Shown: piece after piece, positions 16,148 through 25,102 of the stretch
Layout: each line of letters begins with the position of its first letter
How positions within the stretch are numbered: the stretch's first letter is position 1
DNA from: JBBQDZ01 sp038237515
Lineage (GTDB): Bacteria > Actinomycetota > Thermoleophilia > Gaiellales > Gaiellaceae
Direction of reading: 5' to 3'
NCBI GenBank assembly: GCA_038237515.1
Contig: JBBRYP010000020.1
Span: 1 to 62,227 of the forward strand
Length of the DNA: 62,227 nt
Program-made: the position numbers and the translations under genes
Notes under the pieces: model-generated
Told to the model about the DNA's origin: nothing
The model's database searches: none
What the model saw: the letters and a program-made list of their open reading frames with translations, nothing else

Positions 16148-18887
16148 ACTCCGCTGCGTGCTCGGCGAGCACGGTCCGGTTCCGGCCTGCGGCCTTGGCG
16201 CGGTAGAGCGCGGCGTCGGCTGCACGCAACAGCTCCGGCGCCGTCCCGCCGGATTCCGGGAAGGAGGCGGCGCCGAAGCTTGCGGTCACGATCCCCGCGT
16301 CGCCGGGCAGCTCCTCTGCCGCGAGACGCTTGCGCAGGCGCTCTGCCGCGGCGAGCGCCGCGTCGCCGCCGGTCTCCGGCAGGAGCACGACGAACTCGTC
16401 CCCTCCGAGGCGCGCGGCGGCATCCCCGAGTCGTTTTTCGAGCCGCAGGCAATGGGCCACCCGTTCGAGCGCGGCGTCCCCGAGCTCGTGGCCTCCACGG
16501 TCGTTGATCGTCTTCAGGACGTCGCAGTCGAGCATGAGCACCGCGAGCTCGTGACCGCCGCGCTCCGCCCGCTCGAGCTCCTCCCGCAGGCGCGCGTCGA
16601 AGCCGCGGCGGTTGAGGAGACCGGTGAGGGCATCCGTCGAGGCGGCGCGCTGCTCCCGCCTGAGTGCGTTCGCGACGTCGAGCAAGGCGGCCGCGTGCTG
16701 GGCGAACAGCGTGGCGGCCTCGATCTGCTCCTGGGGAAACGACGAGTCGCCCGACCCGACGAGGACGCCGATCTCGCTGCCGCCGACCCGCAGCGGGAGC
16801 CACACGAGCGGTGGGGAATCGATGTCCGCACGCTCGACCAACTCGAAAGCGGCGTCGCTCGATTGCGCGAGGGCTCGCAACCTCCGTAGCTCGGCCGTCG
16901 ACAGCGGCTCGAGCTTCGACTCGGGGCGATGGCAGTAGCTCGCGAGCCGGTAGCCGCCGTCCTCGGCCGCGAGCGCGAGCTGCGCGGAGTCGAGCGAGAG
17001 CAGCCGAGCCAGCGTCTGCGTCGCGAACTCTGCGATCGCTCCCACACCACGCAGCGAGCTCGCATGGACGCAGAGCCTGGCCAGGCGGGCCACGTCGACG
17101 CCGAGGTGAGCGTGCAGCGGCCCGGTGCGTGCCTCAAGTGCCCGCACGACCGGCGCGAAGATCTCGATCGACTCCGCGGGCAGCCGTCGCCCGATGGTCT
17201 CGACGTTGAGCAGCCCACGGGCCCCGTCGGCGGCGCAGAAGGGGAGCGCGAGCTCCGCGTGGATCCCCTCCACGGCGGCCACGAAGTCGGCGTCCACGGC
17301 GACGTCCTCGATCAGTTGCGCGACACCGGTTCGCACTGCCCGCCCCATCACGCCCTGGTCGAGGGCGAAGCCGTCTCGGATCCGGCCGTAGCCATGCTGG
17401 GTCACGCACCACAGGCGCCCGTGATCGAGGAGGTAGATGCTGACGAGGAGCTCCGAGCCGACCTCCTCGCGCAGGCGGGCCAGCACGAGGTCGATGGCTT
17501 GGCGGTCCTCGAGTCCCGGGGAGAGCGACTCCAGGGCGGCAGCACACGCTGCCTTCAGCCGGTCGGGGCAGATCGGCGACGGCTGAGGATCCCGCTCCGA
17601 CTCCGGCAGCGCGAGTGAGCCCGACGTTCGTTTCTCCGCTCCCGCCCCCGCGGTTGCCTCCCCGCTACGCGTCGAGAGGCCGAGCTCGAGCTCGTCGACG
17701 CAGTCGAGGAAGAGATCGAGGATCAGCGGGTCGAACTGTGTCCCGCGACCCGCTTGCATCAACGCGAGCGCCCTGTCGAGAGCGAACGCGGGTCTGTACA
17801 CACGATCCGTCGTGAGGGCGTCGAAGACGTCGGCGACGCTCGCGATCCTGCCCTCGAGCGGGATCCGGTCGCCGCTGAGGCCGCGCGGGTAACCCGACCC
17901 GTCGTAGCGTTCGTGGTGCGTCCAGGCGATCGTCGCCGCGAGCTCCAGGAGCTCCGACGAGGAGCCGCGCAGCAGCCGGTTCCCGATCTCCGCGTGCCGC
18001 TGCATCAGCGACCGCTCCTCCGTCGTCAGCGCGCCGGGTTTCAGGAGGATGCCGTCCGGAACGGCGATCTTGCCGATGTCATGGAGCGGACTCGCCGCTC
18101 GCACCAGCTCGCACCGCTCGTCGTCGAGACCGATCCTGCGCCCGAGAAATTCGCAGTAGCGGCTCATCCGCTCGGTGTGACGGCCCGTCTCGTCGTCGCG
18201 GAACTCGGCGGCGAACGCGAGCCGCCGGATCATCTCCCCGTGGGCGAGGTGGAGGTCGTGTCGTGAGCGCTCTAGGCGGGCGACAGCGTCGAGGAGCTCC
18301 TCCTCCGTCCGGCGTCGCTCGAGGAGCTCGTCCTTCGCCGCGCCGTACAGCCGCGCGTTCTCGAGGGCGAGCGAGGCGAGCTGGGCGAAGCGCCGCAGCA
18401 GCGCGAGCTCCGTGCGACCGAACCTGCGCGCGGGATCGACGTACGAGAGCCCGAGCACGCCGGCGACGCCGCCGCCCGTTCGCAGCGGCACGCCGATCAC
18501 CGCTCCGAGCGGCATGGCCCTGAGGTCGTGGCGCCGGTTCGACCAGCGCCGGTAGTCGTCCACGAGGACAGGCTCCCCCGTCTCCCACACCTGCCCCGCC
18601 AGCCCCTCTCCCCGGCGCACGCGGTAGCCGACGTTCGTGTGAAACATCCCGGTGCCGACCTCGACGACGAGTGAGCGATGGTCGGGGTCGACGAGGTACA
18701 GGTACCCGTGGGAGGTTCCGACGAGCGCGCCGGCGCGCTCGACGATCGCGCCGAGCACGCTCGACAGGTCGAGCCGCTCGATCAGGCCGATCGTCGTCTC
18801 GTGGAGCGCCGCGAGCTCCTCGGCGGCCGCACGCCAGCCGCCGGAGCGCTCCGGGAGATGGAGGCCGTTTTCGGGACGCAGGATCAC
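16116..18887 (-). CDS. GAF/HD-GYP/GAF/GGDEF hybrid c-di-GMP turnover protein
   Basis: 923 residues from GTG 18887, with no TM helix seen. Order: GAF (about 30-185), coiled linker, HD-GYP phosphodiesterase (about 215-400; HDIGK, HHERYDGSGYPRGL and DVFDALTTDRVYRPA), a polar linker, one or two GAF-like domains (about 440-740), and a C-terminal GGDEF cyclase (about 755-910). The GGDEF motif is intact and preceded by an RxxD inhibitory site (RLGD). Both the making and the breaking activity therefore look competent in one soluble chain. No response-regulator domain is seen; GAF ligands probably set the balance. It overlaps the permease gene by 32 bp tail to tail. Confidence 0.9.
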   Translation of the reverse strand: MILRPENGLHLPERSGGWRAAAEELAALHETTIGLIERLDLSSVLGAIVERAGALVGTSHGYLYLVDPDHRSLVVEVGTGMFHTNVGYRVRRGEGLAGQVWETGEPVLVDDYRRWSNRRHDLRAMPLGAVIGVPLRTGGGVAGVLGLSYVDPARRFGRTELALLRRFAQLASLALENARLYGAAKDELLERRRTEEELLDAVARLERSRHDLHLAHGEMIRRLAFAAEFRDDETGRHTERMSRYCEFLGRRIGLDDERCELVRAASPLHDIGKIAVPDGILLKPGALTTEERSLMQRHAEIGNRLLRGSSSELLELAATIAWTHHERYDGSGYPRGLSGDRIPLEGRIASVADVFDALTTDRVYRPAFALDRALALMQAGRGTQFDPLILDLFLDCVDELELGLSTRSGEATAGAGAEKRTSGSLALPESERDPQPSPICPDRLKAACAAALESLSPGLEDRQAIDLVLARLREEVGSELLVSIYLLDHGRLWCVTQHGYGRIRDGFALDQGVMGRAVRTGVAQLIEDVAVDADFVAAVEGIHAELALPFCAADGARGLLNVETIGRRLPAESIEIFAPVVRALEARTGPLHAHLGVDVARLARLCVHASSLRGVGAIAEFATQTLARLLSLDSAQLALAAEDGGYRLASYCHRPESKLEPLSTAELRRLRALAQSSDAAFELVERADIDSPPLVWLPLRVGGSEIGVLVGSGDSSFPQEQIEAATLFAQHAAALLDVANALRREQRAASTDALTGLLNRRGFDARLREELERAERGGHELAVLMLDCDVLKTINDRGGHELGDAALERVAHCLRLEKRLGDAAARLGGDEFVVLLPETGGDAALAAAERLRKRLAAEELPGDAGIVTASFGAASFPESGGTAPELLRAADAALYRAKAAGRNRTVLAEHAAEFTRTGAPPGR

Positions 18888-19154
18888 CAGGCACCCATCG
18901 GCCGCGGGCAGCCGCCGTATTAGGGTGGGGCTACGGACTCGATGGAAGGCCGGCGGGCGCGAGCCTCGTCGTCTCCGGGTGCGACTGCTCGAGGACCGAC
19001 CCGGTCGAGCCGCTTCGCAAAAGCGATCCTAAGCGTCTGGTCCCGCGTGTGCTCGCGATGGCCGGGCCTCAGCTCGACCGGAGGCAGCTGAGCCCTGTCC
19101 GAGGAGGCTGCTGCCCCCGCTCGGCGGGAGGTCAGGAGAACTCAGATCCAGCAG
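18888..19154. other. Intergenic stretch upstream of the c-di-GMP gene
   Basis: Nothing coding is convincing here. It should hold the minus-strand promoter of the GAF/HD-GYP/GGDEF gene, but no clear -35/-10 pair is visible. There are short GC-rich inverted repeats and no recognised RNA structure. Confidence 0.4.
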
Positions 19155-19277
19155 CTAGCCGAGCCACCACACGAGCAGCGCCGCCAGCGTGACGATCCCG
19201 GCGAGCAACGCGATCACGGCGACGACCCCGAAGTGGACGAGCACGGGAGTCTCGTCGCTGCGTCCACGCGCGGTCAC
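19155..19277 (-). CDS. Single-span small membrane protein (40 aa)
   Basis: A 40-codon frame from GTG 19277 to TAG 19155. A polar N-terminus (VTARGRSDETP) leads into one hydrophobic helix (VVAVIALLAGIVTLAALLVWWL) and stops at once. This polar-then-helix layout with terminal Trp residues is typical of small actinobacterial membrane proteins. An in-frame TAG five codons upstream limits the start to this GTG. The purine-rich AAAGAG directly abuts it, so a leaderless start is possible. It is one of few frames that explain the 460-bp gap. Confidence 0.45.
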   Translation of the reverse strand: MTARGRSDETPVLVHFGVVAVIALLAGIVTLAALLVWWLG

Positions 19278-19351
19278 CTCTTTGTCGTCCTAATCCCTCG
19301 CGGCAGACCCATTGCTCGAGCCATGTCCGGGGACTGTCCCCGGCGGTGGCC

Positions 19352-19618
19352 CTAGGGACGCTGCCGCCCGAGACAGGCCCTGAGCTCCTGCGGGGTCAGC
19401 GTCCTGCGGCCGAGAGCCTCGAAGGTCGGGACGCAGTGCGTGACGATGTGGAGGACGGTGTCCTCGTCGTCGGAGAGCGGGCTGACGATCTTGTTCCCCT
19501 TCAGCAGGGCCTTCCGGCGCAACGTCACGCCGACGGCCGAGAGCTGCGCCTCGGAGTAACCCTTCCCTCGGAGCTGCGCATTCGCCTCCTCCACCGGGCT
19601 GAGGGCAGACTCGCTCAA
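19352..19618 (-). CDS. Small hypothetical protein (88 aa)
   Basis: TTG 19618 is preceded by GAGGGG at a good spacing. The product is soluble and charged, with an N-terminal SPVEEANAQLRGKGYSEAQLSAVGVTLRRKALLKGNK that looks helical and a second helix (TPQELRACLGRQRP) at the end. HIVTHCVPTFEAL holds one of two cysteines. No family is recognised. It lies 33 bp downstream of gatB on the same strand and may be in that transcript. Confidence 0.5.
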   Translation of the reverse strand: MSESALSPVEEANAQLRGKGYSEAQLSAVGVTLRRKALLKGNKIVSPLSDDEDTVLHIVTHCVPTFEALGRRTLTPQELRACLGRQRP

Positions 19619-19651
19619 CGCGTCCCCTCGACCTGAGCAGGAGGCAGCCTG

Positions 19652-21091
19652 CTAGGCGGCACCGGCGCCCCCCAACCGCTCCCGGAGGAGCTCGCTCACG
19701 ACCCGGGCGTCGGCCCTCCCCTGGCTCTCGCGCATCACCTCGCCGACGAAGAATCCCAGAAGGCCGTGCTTCCCGCCCCGGTAGGCGACCACCTGCGCCT
19801 CGTTCGCCGCCAGGACCCGATCGAGCAGGGGAAGGAGGTCGGCGGCGCCCGAGATGGCCGACTGCCCGAGGTAGTCCGCGGCCGCGAAGCCGGCGTCGCC
19901 GCTCCGGGCGAGCGCCTCGGCGAAAGCCGGTCGCTGGAGGCGCGCGCGCGCCTCGATCAGCTTCGCCAGCTCGTAGGGATCGACCGCCTCCGGCGAGACG
20001 CCCGTTGCGCGAAACTCGTTCATCAACACGTTCGAGGCGGACTTGCCTTCCGCCCCCGCCGCGACGGCGCCCTCGAAGAGCGCTCCGAGCTCCGGAGAGT
20101 CGCTCAACGCCTCGGCGTCGTAGAAGGAGAGCCCGTACGCGGATCGGAGGCGCCGGGTGCGGGCCGCAGGCAGCTCGGGCAGGTCGCGCTCGAGTTCGGC
20201 GACCAGGGACGGGTCCGGCTCGATCGGCACGAGGTCGGGCTCCGGGAAGTATCGGTAGTCCTGCGCTTCCTCCTTGGAGCGGAGCGGGGGCGCCGACACG
20301 CGAGTCGGGTCGAAGTGCAAGGTCTCCTGGTCGATTGTGCCGCCGCTCTCGTAGACCTCGATCTGCCGGCGGATCTCGCGCTCGATGCCGCGTGCCGCGA
20401 AGGCGAAGGAGTTCATGTTCTTGAGCTCCGTGCGCGTCCGCAGCTCGTCCGAGCCGGCCGGTCGTACCGAGACGTTGACGTCGAAGCGGAAGGTGCCCTT
20501 CTCCATTTCCGCATCGGAGATTCCGAGCTCCACGATCGTCTGCCGCAGCAACTGGAGGAATCGGCGCGCATCCGGGGCGGAGCGCAGGTCGGGGCCGGTG
20601 ACGATCTCGACGAGCGGAGTGCCGGCTCGGTTGAAGTCGACGAGCGTCCGATCCGCCCCACCGATGCGGCCCTCCGCACCACCGACGTGGATGCTCTTCG
20701 CCGCGTCCTCCTCGAGGTGCGCACGGACGATCCCCACCTCGACCTCGCCCGTCTCGCCCGGCACGACCACGCGGCCGCCCACGCAGAGCGGCTCGTCGTA
20801 CTGGGAGATCTGGTAGGCCTTCGGGTTGTCCGGGTAGAAGTAGTTCTTGCGGTGGAAGACCGCCCTAGGCGCGACCTTGCAGCCGAGCGCGAGCCCGAGC
20901 CGTATCGTCCATTCCACCGCTCGCCGGTTGGGTACGGGAAGCGACCCGGGATGCGCGAGGCACACCGGGCAGGTACGCGTGTTCTCGGGCGCGCCGAACC
21001 CGACCTCGCAGCGGCAGAACATCTTCGTTCGCGTCTTCAGCTGGACGTGCACCTCAAGCCCGATCACCGGCTCCCACTCGCGCGTAATCAT
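19652..21091 (-). CDS. gatB: Asp/Glu-tRNA amidotransferase subunit B
   Basis: 479 residues from ATG 21091. GatB binds mischarged Asp-tRNA-Asn or Glu-tRNA-Gln and passes ammonia from GatA to it. Family motifs: WEPVIGLEVHVQL, CPVCLAHPGSLPVPNRRAVE with the zinc-type cysteines FCRCEVGF, KNYFYPDNPKAYQISQ, EDAAKSIH, DFNRAGTPLVEIV and the YqeY-like tail (GGKHGLLGFFVGEVM). The ATG overlaps the gatA stop (ATGA). A glutaminyl- or asparaginyl-tRNA synthetase is presumably absent from the genome, but this cannot be tested here. Confidence 0.96.
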   Translation of the reverse strand: MITREWEPVIGLEVHVQLKTRTKMFCRCEVGFGAPENTRTCPVCLAHPGSLPVPNRRAVEWTIRLGLALGCKVAPRAVFHRKNYFYPDNPKAYQISQYDEPLCVGGRVVVPGETGEVEVGIVRAHLEEDAAKSIHVGGAEGRIGGADRTLVDFNRAGTPLVEIVTGPDLRSAPDARRFLQLLRQTIVELGISDAEMEKGTFRFDVNVSVRPAGSDELRTRTELKNMNSFAFAARGIEREIRRQIEVYESGGTIDQETLHFDPTRVSAPPLRSKEEAQDYRYFPEPDLVPIEPDPSLVAELERDLPELPAARTRRLRSAYGLSFYDAEALSDSPELGALFEGAVAAGAEGKSASNVLMNEFRATGVSPEAVDPYELAKLIEARARLQRPAFAEALARSGDAGFAAADYLGQSAISGAADLLPLLDRVLAANEAQVVAYRGGKHGLLGFFVGEVMRESQGRADARVVSELLRERLGGAGAA

Positions 21092-22500
21092 CCGGCGAGC
21101 CTCGGCGGGACGAAGTCGAACTCGAGCGCGCGCTCGAGCGCGTGGCCCACACGGAACAGCGTGTTCTCCGAGAACTGCGGCCCGATCAGCTGCAAACCCA
21201 CCGGCAGTCCCTCGGAGAGGCCGCACGGGATCGAGAGGCCTGGGAGGCCGGCCATGTTCGACGGGATCGTCAGGAGGTCCGCGAGATACATCGCCAGCGG
21301 GTCGGCCGTTCGCTCGCCCAGGCGGAACGCAACGGTCGGCGATGTCGGGCTGAGCAGCACGTCGCAACCTTCGAAGGCGGCGGCGTGCTCTCGCGCGATC
21401 ACCGTCCGCACCTTCTGCGCCTGCGCGTAGTAGGCGTCGTAGTAGCCGGCCGAGAGGGCGTAGGTTCCCAGCATGATCCGCCGCTTCGGCTCGTCGCCGA
21501 ACCCGCGCTCGCGGGTGCGCTCGTACAGCTCCCGGGTTCCGCCCTCCCCGGGCACCCTCGGGCCGTAGCGGACGCCGTCGTAGCGGGCGAGGTTCGAAGA
21601 CGCCTCGGCGGGCGCCACGAGGTAGTAGCACGGGAGCCCGTACTCGACCGAGCGTGGAAGGCTCGTCTCGCCGACCTCGGCGCCGAGCGTGCGGCAGAGC
21701 TCGATCGCGCGCGCCACCGCCTCTGTCACGCCCGCCTCGATTCCCTCCGCTTCGTTCAGCTCGCGCGGGACGCCGACGCGGACGCCCTGGAGGTCATCGC
21801 TCGACGGAAGCTCCACGGGCTGCGGCAGCTCGACCGTCGTCGAGTCGCAGGGGTCGCGGCCGGCAATGATCCGGTAGAGGAGAGCGCAGTCCCGCACGGT
21901 CTTCGCGAGCGGCCCGATCTGGTCGAGGCTGGAGGCGAAGGCGACGATCCCATAGCGCGAGACCGTTCCGTAGGTCGGGCGGAGCCCGACGACGCCGCAA
22001 AGGGCGGCCGGCTGCTTGATCGACCCGCCGGTGTCGGATCCCAACGCCCAGGGGGCGAGGCCCGCTGCGACCGCCGCCGCCGAGCCGCCCGAGGAGCCCC
22101 CGGGCACACGCTCGGGATCCCAGGGGTTCCGCGTCGGCCCGAAGGCCGAGTTCTCCGTCGAGGAGCCCATGGCGAACTCGTCCATGTTCGTCTTCCCGAG
22201 CAGGGGCAGACCGGCGTCGCGACAGCGTGCCGCGACCGTCGCGTCGAAGACGGGCCGGTAGCCGGACAGGATGCGTGAGCCGGCCGTCGTCTCCACGCCC
22301 TTCGTCGAGATCACGTCCTTGAAGGCGATCGGCACGCCTACCCCGTCGCAGTCTTCGACCGTGCGCAGGTAGCAGTGGAGCTCGGGATCGCGTGCCCCAA
22401 CGGCCGTGAGGTAGGCGCCGTGGAGCTCTGCGGCGGAGACCTCGCGGCGCTCGAGGAGCGTGCCGGCCGCCTCGGCGGTGAGGCGAAGGGTGTCGATCAC
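21088..22500 (-). CDS. gatA: Asp/Glu-tRNA amidotransferase subunit A (amidase)
   Basis: 470 residues from GTG 22500. Amidase-signature enzyme that hydrolyses glutamine to supply ammonia. The Ser-cisSer-Lys triad is visible: Lys in VPIAFKDVI, cisSer and nucleophile Ser in the VPGGSSGGSAAAVAAG and GSDTGGSIKQPAA blocks. NMDEFAMGSSTENSAFGPTRNPWD is the usual GatA signature. It sits 105 bp after gatC; that gap contains alternating C and G runs able to form rival hairpins. It overlaps gatB by 4 bp. Confidence 0.96.
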   Translation of the reverse strand: MIDTLRLTAEAAGTLLERREVSAAELHGAYLTAVGARDPELHCYLRTVEDCDGVGVPIAFKDVISTKGVETTAGSRILSGYRPVFDATVAARCRDAGLPLLGKTNMDEFAMGSSTENSAFGPTRNPWDPERVPGGSSGGSAAAVAAGLAPWALGSDTGGSIKQPAALCGVVGLRPTYGTVSRYGIVAFASSLDQIGPLAKTVRDCALLYRIIAGRDPCDSTTVELPQPVELPSSDDLQGVRVGVPRELNEAEGIEAGVTEAVARAIELCRTLGAEVGETSLPRSVEYGLPCYYLVAPAEASSNLARYDGVRYGPRVPGEGGTRELYERTRERGFGDEPKRRIMLGTYALSAGYYDAYYAQAQKVRTVIAREHAAAFEGCDVLLSPTSPTVAFRLGERTADPLAMYLADLLTIPSNMAGLPGLSIPCGLSEGLPVGLQLIGPQFSENTLFRVGHALERALEFDFVPPRLAG

Positions 22501-22521
22501 TCGGGCACCGTCCGGCCCCCC

Positions 22522-22542
22522 AAGGGGGTACGCATCCCCCTT
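22522..22542 (-). other. Hairpin with rival pairing in the gatC-gatA intergenic region
   Basis: AAGGGGG (22522-22528) and CCCCCTT (22536-22542) form a 7-bp stem with a 7-nt loop. The same G run can instead pair with the C run just before it (about 22516-22521). The two structures exclude each other and lie 16-42 bp upstream of the gatA GTG. Possible translation control or mRNA processing; no T tract, so not a terminator. Confidence 0.45.
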
Positions 22543-22605
22543 GCCGAAACGTTACGCCAGGAAGATCGACCCATGTGTGCCGGTTCTGTCACGGATGTGC
22601 GACCC

Positions 22606-22890
22606 TCAGGTCGCCGGGACGCGGAAGAGCTGGCCCTCGCGATCGGGAGCGTTCGCGAGCGCGTCGTCGGCGCTCAGGGAGCCGCGCGGCTCGTCCTCGG
22701 CCCAGACGTTCACGAGGTCGAGCGGGTGCGAGGTCGGAGGCACGTTGCTCAGATCGAGCTCGGCGACCTTGCCGACCGCGTCGAGGATCGCGCCGAGCTG
22801 CTCGCCGAATCGCTCGACCTCGTCGTCGGCAAGCCGCAGCCGCGCGAGCCGCGCCACTCGAAGAACCTCGTCTCGATCGATAGCCGCCAT
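22606..22890 (-). CDS. gatC: Asp/Glu-tRNA amidotransferase subunit C
   Basis: 94 residues from ATG 22890. The small subunit that wraps around and stabilises GatAB. Typical features are IDRDEVLRVARLARLRLADDEVERFGEQLGAIL at the start and the conserved tail PPTSHPL...ANVWAEDEPRGSLSADDALANAPDREGQLFRVP (GatC consensus LR.D...A...APD...G.F.VP). ATG 22890 is preferred over the GTG three codons upstream because GAGG lies 8 nt before it. First gene of gatC-gatA-gatB. Confidence 0.94.
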   Translation of the reverse strand: MAAIDRDEVLRVARLARLRLADDEVERFGEQLGAILDAVGKVAELDLSNVPPTSHPLDLVNVWAEDEPRGSLSADDALANAPDREGQLFRVPAT

Positions 22891-22977
22891 CTCTCGCACC
22901 TCGCAGTGTTGAAGGAGGGGGTATTGGAGGGAACCACGGGTTTCCGACAGCTCGAAGCGCGGGTTCCCTCATACACA

Positions 22978-22999
22978 GCGGGCCCCTTCCGGGGCCCGC
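22978..22999 (-). terminator. Stem-loop downstream of the cold-shock gene
   Basis: 9-bp perfect stem (GCGGGCCCC with GGGGCCCGC) and a 4-nt loop, 25 bp past the cold-shock stop codon. It has no T tract on either strand, so it is a likely but imperfect terminator. A second 9-bp inverted repeat (GAGGGAACC 22927-22935, GGTTCCCTC 22962-22970) follows in the gatC leader. Confidence 0.5.
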
Positions 23000-23023
23000 A
23001 ACTCGGTTCCGAAAAGGAAGCCC

Positions 23024-23224
23024 CTAGATCGCCTGGACGTTCGCCGCCTGCAGGCCCTTCGTGCCCTGCACGACCTCGAATTCCACGCGCTGGCCCTCGG
23101 TGAGGGTCCGGTAGCCGTCCATCTGAATCGCGCTGTGGTGCACGAAGACGTCCTCACCACCCTCGCGCTCGATGAACCCGTAACCCTTCTCGTTCGAGAA
23201 CCACTTGACGGTGCCCTGAGCCAA
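23024..23224 (-). CDS. Cold-shock domain protein (CspA family)
   Basis: 66 residues. Single OB-fold RNA chaperone with RNP1 KGYGFIE and RNP2 VFVHHSAI, plus the family start AQGTVKWFSNEKG. Two upstream ATGs exist (23227 and 23245), but AAGGAGG ends only one base before ATG 23227. TTG 23224 has better spacing and yields the standard M-AQGTVKWF start, so I prefer TTG. It is probably monocistronic, since a stem-loop follows at 22978-22999. Confidence 0.95.
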   Translation of the reverse strand: MAQGTVKWFSNEKGYGFIEREGGEDVFVHHSAIQMDGYRTLTEGQRVEFEVVQGTKGLQAANVQAI

Positions 23225-23302
23225 CATTCCTCCTTCGACCAACATGAAACGACGGCCCAGGCACCGAGCCGCCGACCTACCTTGAGCGCGCGGAGCGTAG
23301 CG

Positions 23303-24157
23303 TCATGCCCCCGGAAACGCAAGGGAGCCGCGGCGGTACTGGGCGGCGCGAACCGTGTTTCGAAGCAGCATCGCGATCGTCATCGGCCCCACACCTCCAG
23401 GAACAGGCGCCAGGAAAGCCGCACGCTCTCCGGCTCCCGGATCGACGTCCCCGACGACCCCCGCCGCAGTCCGGTTGACACCGACGTCCACCACCGCCGC
23501 GCCCTGCTTCACCATGTCCGCGTCCACGAGCCCGGGGATCCCGGCGGCCACGACCAGCACCTCGGCATCGAGGGTGTGGCGCGCAAGGTCGTCGGTGTGG
23601 GAATGGCAGACGGTCACCGTCGCGTTCGCCTGCAACAGGAGGTGGGCGATCGGCTTGCCGACGATGTCGCTCCGCCCGACGACGACGGCGCGGGCCCGGT
23701 CGAGCGAGATCCGGTGCTCCGCGAGCAGCGCCATGACCCCGAGCGGCGTCGCCGGAACGTGGGCGGGGCGGCCCAGGTACAGAGCTCCCGCGTTGAGGGG
23801 ATGGAGGCCGTCGACGTCCTTCATCGGATCGACGGCCAGGATCACGAGCGCCTCGTCGAGCTGCGAGGGCAATGGGAGTTGGACGAGGACGCCGTCGACC
23901 GCCGCGTCCGAACTCAGGGACCCGACGACCTCGTCCACCTCCTCGTGGGAAGCTCCCGCGGACAGCTGGCGATCGATCGAGGCGATTCCCACTTCCTGCG
24001 CCGCCTCGTGCTTGCGGCGCAGGTAGATGCGCGACGCCGGGTCTTCTCCGACTTGCACCGTCGCGAGCCCCACGTGACCAAGCGCGGCCACCTCGGCGGC
24101 GACCGATTCGCGAATTCGGGCCGCGACAGAAGCGCCGTGCATGAGGGTCGCACTCAC
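23303..24157 (-). CDS. folD: Methylenetetrahydrofolate dehydrogenase/cyclohydrolase
   Basis: 284 residues from GTG 24157. Bifunctional enzyme that interconverts 5,10-methylene-, methenyl- and 10-formyl-tetrahydrofolate. Motifs: YLRRKHEAAQEVGI (catalytic Lys), DGVLVQLPLPSQLD, DVDGLHP, VVVGRSDIVGKPIAHLLLQANATVTVCHSHT (NADP fold) and the C-terminal VPGGVGPMTIAMLLRNT. It probably ends in the gap before the cold-shock gene. No partner gene is evident; it feeds one-carbon metabolism. Confidence 0.95.
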   Translation of the reverse strand: MSATLMHGASVAARIRESVAAEVAALGHVGLATVQVGEDPASRIYLRRKHEAAQEVGIASIDRQLSAGASHEEVDEVVGSLSSDAAVDGVLVQLPLPSQLDEALVILAVDPMKDVDGLHPLNAGALYLGRPAHVPATPLGVMALLAEHRISLDRARAVVVGRSDIVGKPIAHLLLQANATVTVCHSHTDDLARHTLDAEVLVVAAGIPGLVDADMVKQGAAVVDVGVNRTAAGVVGDVDPGAGERAAFLAPVPGGVGPMTIAMLLRNTVRAAQYRRGSLAFPGA

Positions 24158-24196
24158 GTTCGGAAGCGATCCCGGCTCATGGCGGCTACGTCGGTG

Positions 24197-25015
24197 CTAT
24201 CTCGGCGGCAGCCGGACGTCGCTCACGTCCAGGCCGAGAGACTCGGCAAGACGCACGCCTTGTTCGAGGTCCTCGCGCAACCGCTGGACGTCGCGCGACT
24301 CCATGGCGGGGCCGATCCAGGCGCGTTCCCGCGGCCGCCAGAGAGCATGGGCGGCGAAGATCGGCAGAAGCCGGTTTGCAGCGTCGACGAGGCGTCGCTT
24401 TGTGTTCTCCGAGGCATCCTGCAACAGGACGCGCTCGTAGGCCATCCCGGCTGCGTGGTGGATGCCGTCATCGGTGGCGAGTCGATTACACAGGTCTTCG
24501 AGCACCGTCCCACGCGAGGAGCGGGCGATCAGTCGGAACCGCGAGATGATCAGACGCTCGTAGAAGACCTGCATCAGGAAGACCTTCTCCTCGAGCGTGT
24601 CCGCCTCGAGCGTCAGGTGCGCGAGCTGGTCCAGGTGCGGATCGCGCTCGGCCGTGCCGCCGACCTCGCCGGCGAGGCGTAGCCAGGCTTCGGTATGGCG
24701 CGACTCGTCCTGCACCATCGTCGAGTAGTAGAGCTTCGCCTCGTGGTCCGGCGCGATGTTGAGCAGCTGCGACGACATCTCGCAGGCGAGCTCGTCCGCC
24801 TGCAGCTGCTGTGTCACGACCGACCGCCACACGCCGGCACGCCGAGCGCGCTTCTCCGGCGACCCCTTCGTCTCGGGAATCGGCGGCAGCTCGCCCCACG
24901 GCAGGTCGCGGACCTGCCACTCCTGCCGCTTCGCCAGATCGTAGTAGCGCAGGACTGTGGCGTACGCCGCGCGTCCGGGGCCGGTCGTCTCCTCGGTGAG
25001 CTCGCCGGCAGTCAT
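24197..25015 (-). CDS. Ferritin-like diiron protein of unknown function
   Basis: 272 residues, all helical. Carboxylate/His ligands appear in the order expected for a four-helix diiron fold: DELACE, then DESRHTEAW (ExxH), then VFYERLI, then TDDGIHHAAG. Spacing resembles ribonucleotide-reductase-R2-like or AurF-like oxygenases more than ferritin storage proteins. It is divergent from the HMG-CoA reductase gene with an 87-bp gap, so the two may share regulation. The substrate is unknown; an oxidase or hydroxylase role is inference. Confidence 0.7.
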   Translation of the reverse strand: MTAGELTEETTGPGRAAYATVLRYYDLAKRQEWQVRDLPWGELPPIPETKGSPEKRARRAGVWRSVVTQQLQADELACEMSSQLLNIAPDHEAKLYYSTMVQDESRHTEAWLRLAGEVGGTAERDPHLDQLAHLTLEADTLEEKVFLMQVFYERLIISRFRLIARSSRGTVLEDLCNRLATDDGIHHAAGMAYERVLLQDASENTKRRLVDAANRLLPIFAAHALWRPRERAWIGPAMESRDVQRLREDLEQGVRLAESLGLDVSDVRLPPR

Positions 25016-25102
25016 GACGAAGAGACTATCGTCGCCGTTCCCCGGCGCGACACGCCCCCGCGCTTCCTGGACTCGGACGGTCGGCCACTAAGCTCCCTCT
25101 CC

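Noticed and set aside
14528..16225. 565-codon minus-strand frame opposite the FtsX permease
   Set aside because: Charged low-complexity antisense shadow of a gene with clear FtsX motifs.
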